64,000 bases of DNA from the NCBI RefSeq assembly GCF_045032955.1, contig NZ_JBJFZU010000015.1, positions 1 through 64,000 on the forward strand, in the 5' to 3' direction. The stretch is from Ornithinicoccus sp045032955 (GTDB lineage Bacteria > Actinomycetota > Actinomycetes > Actinomycetales > Dermatophilaceae). Made by a program: the position numbers and the translations under genes. The notes under the pieces were generated by a model. It did no database searches. It had not been told where the DNA came from and was given only the letters and a program-made list of their open reading frames with translations. Positions 8,654 through 17,216 of this stretch are shown here, piece after piece. Position 1 is the first letter of the stretch, and every line of letters starts with the position of its first letter.

Positions 8654-9489
8654 CGTCCCCGCTCGACCCCGACCTGAACGCCGCGGTCCAGGCCTTCGCC
8701 GCGCACCCCCGGCTGCTGGTCGCCACCGACTTCGACGGGGTGCTGGCGCCGCTGGTGCTGGACCCGATGGACTCACGCCCGGTCGAGGGGGGTATGCCGG
8801 CGCTCACCGACCTCGCCGCCCTCCCCGGGGTGACGGTCGCCCTGGTCAGCGGGCGGGCCCTGGCCCCGCTGCGCCAGCTCTCCGAGGCCCGGGACCCGCT
8901 GGTGCTCATCGGCAGCCACGGCGTCGAGGACTCCCGGCACACCGACGGGCTGGCCCTCGACGAGGACCAGCACGCGCTGCTGGAGACCCTGGCCCAGGAG
9001 GTCGAAGCCCTCGCCGAGCGGCACCCCGGGGTGCGGGTCGAGGACAAGCCGGCCGGCCGGGTGGTGCACACCCGTGGGCTGCCGCCGCAGGAGGGCAAGG
9101 ACGCCCTGGCCGAGGCCTCCGCCCTGGCGGAGCGGCATACCTCCCTGGTGGTGACCCCCGGCAAGGAGGTCGTCGAGCTCGCCGTCGCGCACGTCGGCAA
9201 GGGCGCCGCGCTGCTCGCGCTGGCCGACGACCTTGACGCGGACGCGGTCTTCTACGCCGGGGACGACCTCACCGACGAGCACGGCTTCGCCGCCCTGGCC
9301 GAGGACACCGACACCGCGCGGGCCGGGCGCCGGCTCACGGTCCGGGTCGGCGACGGCGAGACCCGCGCCGGGTTCCGGGTGGCCGACGAGGAGGCTGTCG
9401 TCGAGCTGCTCACCGCACTGCTGTCGGCCCGCCGCTCGGCCAGTCCCTCGGTCAGCCCGGCACCGGACCGGTCGACTGCCGGAGGATGA
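8650..9489 (+). CDS. otsB: Trehalose-6-phosphate phosphatase
   Basis: The 279-residue protein starts at a GTG (8650) that overlaps the otsA stop and is preceded by AAGGAGG inside otsA. It belongs to the HAD superfamily: DFDGVLAP at 27-34 carries the nucleophile and acid/base Asp pair, SGR follows as motif II, and GDDLTDE near residue 205 is motif IV. It removes the phosphate from trehalose-6-phosphate, completing the OtsAB pathway. Its 3' end overlaps the convergent lacI-type gene by 38 nt, so the two may be mutually antisense at their ends. Confidence 0.95.
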   Translation: MTSPLDPDLNAAVQAFAAHPRLLVATDFDGVLAPLVLDPMDSRPVEGGMPALTDLAALPGVTVALVSGRALAPLRQLSEARDPLVLIGSHGVEDSRHTDGLALDEDQHALLETLAQEVEALAERHPGVRVEDKPAGRVVHTRGLPPQEGKDALAEASALAERHTSLVVTPGKEVVELAVAHVGKGAALLALADDLDADAVFYAGDDLTDEHGFAALAEDTDTARAGRRLTVRVGDGETRAGFRVADEEAVVELLTALLSARRSASPSVSPAPDRSTAGG

Positions 9490-10495
9490 GCTCGGGGTCG
9501 AAGAGGTACTCCCTGCGGTCCACCTGCTCCCCCGCGATCTCCTCCAGCACGGTGGTCACCGCGGCGGCGGCCATCCCGTCGACGTCCATCCGGATCGTGG
9601 TCAGCGGCGGGTCGACGAAGGTCATGAACGGCACGTCGTCGCCGCCCACCACGGACAGGTCCTGCGGCACCCGCAGCCCCAGCTGGGTCGCAGCCCGCAT
9701 CACCCCGAGCGCCATCACGTCCGAGCCGCAGACGATGCCGGTCACCCCGGCCTCGATGAGCTGACGACCGGCCGCGGCGCCACCCTCGATGGAGAACAGG
9801 GTGGTGCAGACCAGCTCGTCGAGGTCGATGCCGGTGGCCCCGGCCGGTCCCCCGTCGGCGAGGTCAGCCATCGCCTCGCGGAAGCCCTCCACCCGCCGCT
9901 GCACCGGCACGTAGCGCGCCGGGCCGGTCGCGAAACCGATGCGGGTATGCCCGAGGTCGCGCAGGTGGCCCACCGCCAGCCGCATCGAGGAGTGGTCGTC
10001 GTGGCTGATGAAGGTGGCGTCCAGGCCCTCCCGGTAGCCGTTGACCAGCGCGATCGGCAGCCCCCTCTCGCGCAGCTCGTGGTAGCGGCCCAGCTCGGCG
10101 CGGGTGTCCGCGTGCAGCCCGCTGACGAAGACGATCGCGGAGACCGCCCGGTCCAGCAGCATCTGCACGTACTCGTCCTCGTGCACCCCGCCGGGGGTCT
10201 GGGTGCACAGCACCGGGGTGAAGCCGGCCGCCGCCATCTGCGTCTCGATGCCCTGGGCGAACATCGGGAAGACCGGGTTGCTCAGCTCGGGGGTGATCAG
10301 CCCGACCAGCCCGGCGCTGCTGCGGCGCAGCTTGCTGGGCCGCTCGTAGCCAAGCACGTCGACCGCGGTGAGCACCGCCTGCCGGGTGGTGACCGCCACC
10401 CCCGGCTTGTCGTTGAGCACCCGGCTGACGGTGGCCTCGCTCACCCCGGCGTGCGCCGCGAGGTCGGCCAACCGCCCGCGGGCGGTGACGCTCAC
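9452..10495 (-). CDS. LacI-family repressor of the mal-type operon
   Basis: The 347-residue protein starts at a GTG (10495) overlapping the stop of malG as GTGA. The N-terminus is a LacI helix-turn-helix (RLADLAAHAGVSEATVSRVL) with a following hinge helix, then a periplasmic-binding-protein-like sensor domain (GLITPELSNPVFP, HTRIGFATGP, CGSDVMALG, DVPFMTFVDPPLTTI). As the last gene of the malE-malF-malG transcript it probably represses its own operon through the TTGCAAG repeats at the malE promoter and responds to a maltose-type sugar. The ligand is inferred from context. Confidence 0.88.
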   Translation of the reverse strand: MSVTARGRLADLAAHAGVSEATVSRVLNDKPGVAVTTRQAVLTAVDVLGYERPSKLRRSSAGLVGLITPELSNPVFPMFAQGIETQMAAAGFTPVLCTQTPGGVHEDEYVQMLLDRAVSAIVFVSGLHADTRAELGRYHELRERGLPIALVNGYREGLDATFISHDDHSSMRLAVGHLRDLGHTRIGFATGPARYVPVQRRVEGFREAMADLADGGPAGATGIDLDELVCTTLFSIEGGAAAGRQLIEAGVTGIVCGSDVMALGVMRAATQLGLRVPQDLSVVGGDDVPFMTFVDPPLTTIRMDVDGMAAAAVTTVLEEIAGEQVDRREYLFDPELILRQSTGPVPG

Positions 10496-11388
10496 TTGAC
10501 CGAGCCCGAGGTGAGTCCGCCGATCAGCTGCTTCTGCAGGCCCAGGTAGACCAGCACCGGGGGGATCGAGGCCACCAGGGCGCCGGCGCAGAACATCCCG
10601 AAGTAGCGGTTCCGGTCCGCCATGTTGAGCGAGTAGAGCCCGACCCCGAGGGTGCGCTGGTCCTGGTCCAGCAGGAAGATGCTGGCCAGCAGGAACTCGC
10701 CCCAGAGCATGACGAACGCGAGGATCCCCACGGTCGCCAGGATCGGGGCCACCAGGCGCAGCGTCATGGTGAAGAAGATCCGGGCGTGGCTGGCCCCGTC
10801 CATCTTGGCCGCCTCGTCCATCGAGGTCGGGATGGTGTCGAAGTAGCCTTTGAGCAGCCAGACGTTCGCGCCCATCGCCCCGCCGAGGTAAACCAGCAGC
10901 AGCCCCCACAGGGTGTTCAGGCCAATTCCTGGCAACACCTCCCCGAGCCGGACGAACATCACGTAGAGCGCGGGGAAGGCCAGCAGCGCCGGGAACATCT
11001 GGGCCAGCAGCAGCGCCATCAGCCCGGCGCGGCGACCCGACCAGCGGAGCCGGGAGAAGGCATACGCGGCCGCGGCGCCGATGAAGACCTGGAAGACGGT
11101 GCCCAGGCCCGCCACGATGAGGCTGTTGCGGAACCACGTCCAGAACGGGAACGTCGTCGAGGTGAACAGGTCGGTGAAGTTCTTCAGCGAGAACTGCTGC
11201 GGTATGGGCGACGCGGCGCTCAGCGTGCCGGCCGGGTTGAGCGCGGCCGACAGGATGAACAGCACCGGGAAGAGCGCCCAGATCAGCGCCACCACCGCGA
11301 GCGCGTGCCGCCACCAGAGGCCGGAGCGGCGGCGCTTCCCGACGGGCACGGTCGAGGCTCGGCTGGGCGCCGTCTGCGTCTGCGTCAT
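10492..11388 (-). CDS. malG: Maltose-type ABC transporter permease MalG
   Basis: This 298-residue inner-membrane subunit has six predicted transmembrane helices, the first at about 28-48 (ALAVVALIWALFPVLFIL). The cytoplasmic EAA loop (TSMDEAAKMDGASHARIFFTMTL when read across residues about 190-212) is the contact for the ATPase. The ATG at 11388 lies 1 nt after the malF stop, so the two are coupled. It forms the transmembrane channel with MalF. Confidence 0.92.
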   Translation of the reverse strand: MTQTQTAPSRASTVPVGKRRRSGLWWRHALAVVALIWALFPVLFILSAALNPAGTLSAASPIPQQFSLKNFTDLFTSTTFPFWTWFRNSLIVAGLGTVFQVFIGAAAAYAFSRLRWSGRRAGLMALLLAQMFPALLAFPALYVMFVRLGEVLPGIGLNTLWGLLLVYLGGAMGANVWLLKGYFDTIPTSMDEAAKMDGASHARIFFTMTLRLVAPILATVGILAFVMLWGEFLLASIFLLDQDQRTLGVGLYSLNMADRNRYFGMFCAGALVASIPPVLVYLGLQKQLIGGLTSGSVK

Positions 11389-11389
11389 C

Positions 11390-13069
11390 TCAGTTCACCT
11401 CTTCCAGGGCGGCGGACTGGCGGAAGCCGAGATAGCTGATGGCTCCGACCAGCATGAAGATCACGATGCTGACCGCGGAGGCCAGCCCGATGTTCGGGGT
11501 CCCCGACTCCAGCGCGAGCCGGTAGGCGAAGTTGATGAGCAGGTCGGTGTTGCCGACCAGGCTGTTGCCGCTGTCGAACGGCCCACCACCGGTGACCAGG
11601 TAGATCAACGTGAAGTTGTTGAAGTTGAAGGCGAAGCTGGCCACCAGCAGCGGCCCCACGGCGACCAGCAGCAGCGGCATCGTCACCGACCACAGGGTGC
11701 GCAGCGGCCCGGCACCGTCGACCGAGGCCGCCTCCTTGACGTCGGTGGGGATGGATTGCAGCGCCCCGGTGCAGATGAGGAACATGTAGGGGAAGCCGAG
11801 CCACAGGTTGGTCATCAGCAGCGCGAACCTCGCCGCCCACGGGTCCCCCAGCCAGTTGATGTTCAGCCCTGTGACCTCGTTGATCAGACCGAACTGTGCG
11901 TTGAACATCGCCGCCCACACCAGTCCGGTCACGAAGATCGGCAGCGCGTACGGCAGGATCAGCAGCGAGCGGTAGAGGCCCTTGCCCTTGAGCCGGGGGT
12001 CGTTGAAGAGCAGCGCCAGCAGCATCCCCAGGACGAAGGTGCTGCCCACGCTCAGCAGCGGGAAGGCCAGGTTCCACAGGAAGATCTTGACGAAGCCGTT
12101 GCGGAAGCTGGGGTCGGTGAAGATCGTCCGGAAGTTGTCGAAGCCGACGTTCTCGGTCCAGCCGGCCGGCAGCACCGCACCCTCGCCGTCCTCGGGGACG
12201 AAGTTGCCGTCCTGCGCGACGTACCGCTTGCCCTCGGCGGTGGTCATCACGTCGGCAGCCTCGTCGTAGGAGATCGTCGGCCGCCCGACGTAGGCCTGGG
12301 AGGTGGTCGCCACCTTGACCGCGGAGCCCTCTTCGCCGACCGGGACCGCGAAGGCCTGGACGTCGTCGGCGCGCTGGTTGGCCTCCATCAGGTTGAGCAC
12401 CCGGAACTCGGGGGCGGCGCCGATGGTGCCGTTGCCGAGCAGCTCGACGCCCTCGGCCGACAGCGGCTCCAGGCCCTCGGCGGTGCCGACGAAGAGCTGG
12501 GTGCCGTCGGCGGTGACGTTCTCCCCGGTGTCGCCGGTGTCCTCCGCGCCCTCCTCGAGCTCGCCGCCGTCCGCGGCCGGCGGCACGGTCAGCAGCAGGG
12601 ACAGCTCACCGGTCTCGATCGGTGCGCCCTCCGGCACCGCCACCGACATCCCGTAGCGGGGGGCGTCCGGGTCCTGGCGCACCGACTGCGCCTGGATCGC
12701 CAGGACGGCCTCCTCCTTGCTCAGGGTATGCCCGTCGCCGTAGTTGGTGAACGCCGTCGCGGCGGTGTAGACGATCGGCCAGACCTGGAAGAGCAGGAGC
12801 AGCAGCAGCCCCGGCAGCAGGTACTTCATCGGGATCGCGTGCCGGGTGGAGTAGACCACCACGACGCTCATCGCGATGAACGCCACGGCGACCACGATCA
12901 GCCAGGAACCCGCCTGGATCGCCTGCTGCGCGGCATACCCCATGACCAGCACGACGAGCGCTATGAGCGCCCACCGGACCACCTTCACCCACCACGGGGC
13001 GCGCGGGGTGTCCGGGCCGTGGCCGGCGTCCGCGTCCGGCATGACCGGCCTCTCCTGGGTCTGCGGCAT
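11390..13069 (-). CDS. malF: Maltose-type ABC transporter permease MalF with a large external loop
   Basis: The protein has 559 residues, long for a sugar permease. Four or five hydrophobic helices occupy residues about 30-125. An acidic insert of about 170 residues (about 125-295; GELEEGAEDTGDTGENV and neighbours) is placed like the P2 periplasmic loop of E. coli MalF, which contacts the binding protein. The canonical permease domain with the EAA loop (DVKEAASVDGAGPLRTLW) follows. A strong hairpin separates it from malE upstream. This loop supports assignment to the maltose/maltodextrin branch rather than a generic sugar importer. Confidence 0.9.
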   Translation of the reverse strand: MPQTQERPVMPDADAGHGPDTPRAPWWVKVVRWALIALVVLVMGYAAQQAIQAGSWLIVVAVAFIAMSVVVVYSTRHAIPMKYLLPGLLLLLLFQVWPIVYTAATAFTNYGDGHTLSKEEAVLAIQAQSVRQDPDAPRYGMSVAVPEGAPIETGELSLLLTVPPAADGGELEEGAEDTGDTGENVTADGTQLFVGTAEGLEPLSAEGVELLGNGTIGAAPEFRVLNLMEANQRADDVQAFAVPVGEEGSAVKVATTSQAYVGRPTISYDEAADVMTTAEGKRYVAQDGNFVPEDGEGAVLPAGWTENVGFDNFRTIFTDPSFRNGFVKIFLWNLAFPLLSVGSTFVLGMLLALLFNDPRLKGKGLYRSLLILPYALPIFVTGLVWAAMFNAQFGLINEVTGLNINWLGDPWAARFALLMTNLWLGFPYMFLICTGALQSIPTDVKEAASVDGAGPLRTLWSVTMPLLLVAVGPLLVASFAFNFNNFTLIYLVTGGGPFDSGNSLVGNTDLLINFAYRLALESGTPNIGLASAVSIVIFMLVGAISYLGFRQSAALEEVN

Positions 13070-13124
13070 CGGGGTCTCTCCTTCGGGAACCGTGGTCGGC
13101 GGTGGTAGGGGCGGGGTGCTGTCG

Positions 13125-13160
13125 CGCCGGGGCGGGAGGGGTATGCCTCCCGCCCCGGCG
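13125..13160 (-). repeat. Perfect 15-bp hairpin between malE and malF
   Basis: Positions 13125-13139 pair perfectly with 13146-13160; the 6-nt loop reads GGTATG on the plus strand, so the loop and stem together contain a copy of the dispersed octamer GGTATGCC. It lies in the 114-nt gap between the malE stop and the malF start. It may protect the malE mRNA or attenuate malFG, giving more binding protein than permease. E. coli has REP hairpins at the same place in its mal operon. Confidence 0.7.
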
Positions 13161-13183
13161 TTCAGCGGCTCAGAGCGTCAGGC

Positions 13184-14527
13184 TCAGAGCGCAGACTCGA
13201 CCTCGGACTGGGCGGTGCCCATCCGCTCGGCCGCGTCCTGACCGCTGACGATGTCGGCGGTGGCCTTGCCCAGCGGACCCCAGACGGCGTTCATCTGCGG
13301 GATGTTCGGCATCGGGGTGCCGCCCTCGGCGGCCAGGCCCCAGGCCTCGATGTCGGCGTTGTCCTGCGCGACCTGGTCGTAGGCCTCGATCAGGGCCGGC
13401 GGACGGTCGCCCGCCTCGTAGAGCGAGATCTGCACGTCGGCGCGGCTCACGTACTCCTGCACGAAGGTCTGCGCGATCTGCGGGTTCTGCGACTCGGCGG
13501 AGACGTAGAAGCCGTTCACCCCGAGGAACGGGGTGGTATCGCCGCCGTCGTCGAAGTCCGGGATGGAGGTGATCGCGTAGTCGATGCCGGCCTCGGTGGT
13601 CTGCTCGATGGCCCACGGCCCGGAGATCAGGAAGGGGGTGTTGCCCTCGATGAACTGCGGGATGGTGTTGGAGCCGTCCAGGTCGACGGTCAGCGCCTCC
13701 TGCTCGGCGAGCCAGGCGATCTTCTCGGCGCCCTGGATGGTCTCGGGCGAGTCGAGGATGACCTCGGTGGAGTCGAAGCCGCCCTCCTCGAGCAGCGGGA
13801 AGATGCCGCCGCCGTAGGCCGCCAGGTAGGGGTACATGTTGTAGGCGTCCCCCTCCTGACCCAGCTGCTGGGCCATCACCAGCTCGGTCTCGCCGTCGGT
13901 GACCAGCTGCGCACCGGCCCTGACCAGCTCCTCCATCGAGGCGGGCTCGTCGGGGGCGAGCTCGGTGTTGCGGATGAGGGCCAGGGACTCCACCGAGTAG
14001 GGGACCCCGTAGGTCTGGCCCTCGTAGGTGAAGGCCTCGATGGACTCCGGGGTGAACTGCTCGCTCAGGTCGGCGGGCAGCTGGACCGGGGCGACCACGT
14101 TGTTCTGGACGAGCTCGCCCAGCCAGTCGTGGGCACCGACCGCGATGTCCGGGCCGGCACCGGCGCCGACGGAGTCCTTGAACTGCTCGCGCAGGTTCTC
14201 GTTGGCCACGACCTGGATGGTGACCGGGACGCCGGTCTCCTCCTCGAAGGTGGTGGCGACGTCCTCGAGGGCGGCGGCGCGCAGGTCGTCGGCCCAGATC
14301 ACGAGGCTGGTGCCGTCGCTGGCGGCGGGGGCGTCGCCCGCGTCCGAGGTGGCTGCGGCGTCGTCCGACATCGCGTCGTCGGAGTCGTCGGCGGCCGCGG
14401 TCTCCTCGGCGGAGTCGACGTTCGACCCCGCGTCCGCGGTGTCGTCGTCGGCGGACTCGCCACCGCAGGCCGAGAGCAGCAGGGCGGCCGCGCTGGTGAT
14501 GGCTACAACACCGGTGGTGCGCTTCAT
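13184..14527 (-). CDS. malE: Maltose-type sugar-binding lipoprotein
   Basis: The 447-residue extracytoplasmic binding protein starts at the ATG at 14527, behind AAAGGAG. A lipoprotein signal peptide ends at the lipobox LLLSAC, with Cys about 22 as the acylated residue. A long acidic, Ser/Ala-rich linker follows (to about residue 75), then a type-1 solute-binding fold of the MalE kind (VIWADDLRAAALEDVATTF, GAGPDIAVGAHDWLGELV, LLISGPWAI-like segment FLISGPWAIEQTTEAG). It is the first gene of the malEFG-lacI operon and would deliver maltose, maltodextrin or possibly trehalose to MalFG. Confidence 0.92.
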   Translation of the reverse strand: MKRTTGVVAITSAAALLLSACGGESADDDTADAGSNVDSAEETAAADDSDDAMSDDAAATSDAGDAPAASDGTSLVIWADDLRAAALEDVATTFEEETGVPVTIQVVANENLREQFKDSVGAGAGPDIAVGAHDWLGELVQNNVVAPVQLPADLSEQFTPESIEAFTYEGQTYGVPYSVESLALIRNTELAPDEPASMEELVRAGAQLVTDGETELVMAQQLGQEGDAYNMYPYLAAYGGGIFPLLEEGGFDSTEVILDSPETIQGAEKIAWLAEQEALTVDLDGSNTIPQFIEGNTPFLISGPWAIEQTTEAGIDYAITSIPDFDDGGDTTPFLGVNGFYVSAESQNPQIAQTFVQEYVSRADVQISLYEAGDRPPALIEAYDQVAQDNADIEAWGLAAEGGTPMPNIPQMNAVWGPLGKATADIVSGQDAAERMGTAQSEVESAL

Positions 14528-14634
14528 GGTTCTCCTTTGAACGGGTGGGAGTCGACAGAGCGGCCCCGTCCAAGGGAACGGCGCCGGTGCCGATGGTCGT
14601 CCCGCGAACAACAGCGGGAACGGCCTGTGGAAGC

Positions 14635-14674
14635 AGTATGCAAGATCCCGTCGATCTTTGCAAGAACTTGCAAG
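14635..14674 (-). promoter_or_regulatory. malE promoter with embedded LacI-type operators
   Basis: On the minus strand TTGCAA (14658-14663) is separated by 17 nt from CATACT (14635-14640), giving a -35/-10 pair. TGCAAG-type repeats occur at 14639-14644, 14659-14664 and 14669-14674, spaced 20 and 10 nt, so they lie on one face of the helix. CTTGCAAG (14667-14674) is itself palindromic, as expected for a LacI-family half-site arrangement. The -35 box is inside a repeat, so repressor and polymerase would compete. Confidence 0.65.
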
Positions 14675-14940
14675 GCGCCCCTCCCCTGCGCTCTCACCGA
14701 GCGTCGCTCGCGGTTGCCCCCACCCCCACCGAGCGTCGCGAATCGTGGCGCCAGCACGGGTCACGGACCGGTGTCCGGGCTGCGTGCTAACGTGACCCAC
14801 GTCACCGGCAACGGCGCCCTGACGGTCATACCGCCATGGCGTCTCTGCCGGCTGGAGCAGCACGCTCGCCGTCGCCCGATGGCGGGTCCATCCTTTACGA
14901 CGGATCGTCCGGCACGTACCTGCCGGTGGAGGAGAACATC
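14675..14940. promoter_or_regulatory. Divergent control region between malE and the sugar ABC ATPase gene
   Basis: Together with the malE promoter and leader this forms a 413-nt gap between divergent genes. It includes a CRP-like site at 14791-14806 and the GGAGGAG ribosome binding site of the ATPase gene. I could not place a clear promoter for the plus-strand gene. Confidence 0.4.
14791..14806. promoter_or_regulatory. CRP/GlxR-like operator between malE and the ATPase gene
   Basis: CGTGACCCACGTCACC contains GTGA-N6-TCAC, the CRP/GlxR core symmetry. It lies 135 nt upstream of the ATPase start and about 130 nt beyond the malE -35 box, so it could act on either gene. GlxR controls sugar-uptake genes in corynebacteria. 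Confidence 0.45.
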
Positions 14941-16023
<1,083 letters not shown>

Positions 16024-16038
16024 CCTGCTTCTGAGGTC

Positions 16039-16076
16039 ACGGAGGGGCTCGGCGCGACGGCGCCGGGCCCCTCCGT
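16039..16076 (+). terminator. Strong hairpin terminator after the ATPase gene
   Basis: ACGGAGGGGC (16039-16048) pairs with GCCCCTCCGT (16067-16076), and an inner CGGCGC/GCGCCG stem extends it. It begins 16 nt after the stop. There is no T-run, as is common in GC-rich actinobacteria. Confidence 0.75.
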
Positions 16077-16175
16077 CGTGTCCGGGGCCGCTCGTGTCGG
16101 GCGCACGATGCCTTGACTTGAACCGGTGGTCTTGATAGCAATGAGATACCCGATAAAGAAAGGGCTGACTCATTC

Positions 16176-16640
16176 ATGCGAAGCCTCTTCGCCCGAAACA
16201 CCGCCGCAGGATTGTTCGGCATAGCACTTTCCCTCGGCGTCGTAGGGAGTGCGGGAGCCACTCCCGGACAACCCGCTGACCTGCAGGATGAGACCAGGTT
16301 TGCCGCCTCGAGCGACGTCTCACCCGCCAGTTCCTGCGATTTCAGCGTGTTTGTCGACCGGCATGACAGGCAGCCGGAGGTGTATGGGGCCACCTCGCTC
16401 AACTGTTCGGGCTGGACTTCGCAGGCGGGTTATCTCGCCGTCGATTTCTATCGTGACGGTGTCTATGTCGGACAGGGCTTTTGCCAGATGTCATCGTCGA
16501 CGACGTGCGCGGCCAGCATCTCAGCCGACAACCCGGCAGGGACACAGCTCTGGAGAGCGTGCGCCCGCTACGAGATCACCCCGGACGGCGTTGGATTCCC
16601 TCCGCAGAGCGGCAGTGCTTGCTCCAGCGCCTACCACTGA
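16176..16640 (+). CDS. Small secreted six-cysteine protein, copy 1
   Basis: The 154-residue protein has a signal peptide (RSLFARNTAAGLFGIALSLGVVGSAGA, cleaved near residue 29). The mature part has six cysteines spaced C-x22-C-x25-C-x7-C-x17-C-x19-C and begins the domain with SCDFSVFVDRHDRQP. The next gene encodes a protein with the same pattern, so they are tandem paralogues. Codon use and GC content are less extreme than in the neighbours, hinting at transfer. Three disulfides and an extracellular role are inferred. I recognise no known family. Confidence 0.75.
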   Translation: MRSLFARNTAAGLFGIALSLGVVGSAGATPGQPADLQDETRFAASSDVSPASSCDFSVFVDRHDRQPEVYGATSLNCSGWTSQAGYLAVDFYRDGVYVGQGFCQMSSSTTCAASISADNPAGTQLWRACARYEITPDGVGFPPQSGSACSSAYH

Positions 16641-16670
16641 TCAGGCTTGCCAGAAGTAAGGAGACCATTC

Positions 16671-17123
16671 ATGCGCAGAAGCACCACGACCCTCGCCGCG
16701 GCTCTGCTCGGCCTCGGCGCCACCCTGACTGCAACGCCTGCCCTGGCCTCGACGGCCCCGCAGATCGCTCACGCGGACAGCGCCGCGACACCAGCGGCCT
16801 CGGTACCGTGTGATGTGTCGGTCTTCACCGACTTCGTCGACCGGAGCCCGCAGACCATCTACGGTCTGGGCACGGTCAGCTGCGACTCTGGGTACCTTCC
16901 GCGGTACGGCGTCTCGATCGACCTCTTTCGGATGACTCCTGGCGGCACCCCGCAGTACGTGACCGGAAGCAGCGTGGACTGCACCAGCTCGTCGTGCACC
17001 GTGAGCTCCGGCCAGTACACGCCCCCGGTGGGGAACGCCCAGTACTGCACACGTATCGGCTACAACGACGCAGGGACCATGCGCTACCACTGGAGCAGTG
17101 CCGCGCAGTGCCTCTGGCGTTGA
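16671..17123 (+). CDS. Small secreted six-cysteine protein, copy 2
   Basis: From ATG 16671 (behind AAGGAG; an in-frame start at 16647 lacks a site) the protein has 150 residues. A signal peptide (RRSTTTLAAALLGLGATLTATPALA) precedes six cysteines spaced C-x23-C-x32-C-x4-C-x16-C-x20-C. The domain opens PCDVSVFTDFVDRSP, closely matching copy 1, and the intervening sequence has diverged. It starts 30 nt after the stop of copy 1, so they are probably co-transcribed. Function unknown; candidates are secreted inhibitors, adhesins or bacteriocin-like proteins, none supported directly. Confidence 0.78.
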   Translation: MRRSTTTLAAALLGLGATLTATPALASTAPQIAHADSAATPAASVPCDVSVFTDFVDRSPQTIYGLGTVSCDSGYLPRYGVSIDLFRMTPGGTPQYVTGSSVDCTSSSCTVSSGQYTPPVGNAQYCTRIGYNDAGTMRYHWSSAAQCLWR

Positions 17124-17204
17124 GGTCGGAGCCGACATCTGTGCCTCGCTGACGCGGGCGGCTGACCCTGTCGGCCGCCCGCGTCCTCGGGCCGCCTGCG
17201 GGTC

Positions 17205-17216
17205 TAGGCTGACCGC
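17205..17216 (+). promoter_or_regulatory. Leaderless -10 element
   Basis: TAGGCT (17205-17210) followed by 6 nt and then the ATG at 17217. The spacing puts the transcription start at the A of the start codon, so the mRNA would have no leader. Confidence 0.6.

Noticed and set aside
7136..8776. Long open frame antisense to otsA
   Set aside because: Low-complexity translation and complete overlap with a well-supported gene.
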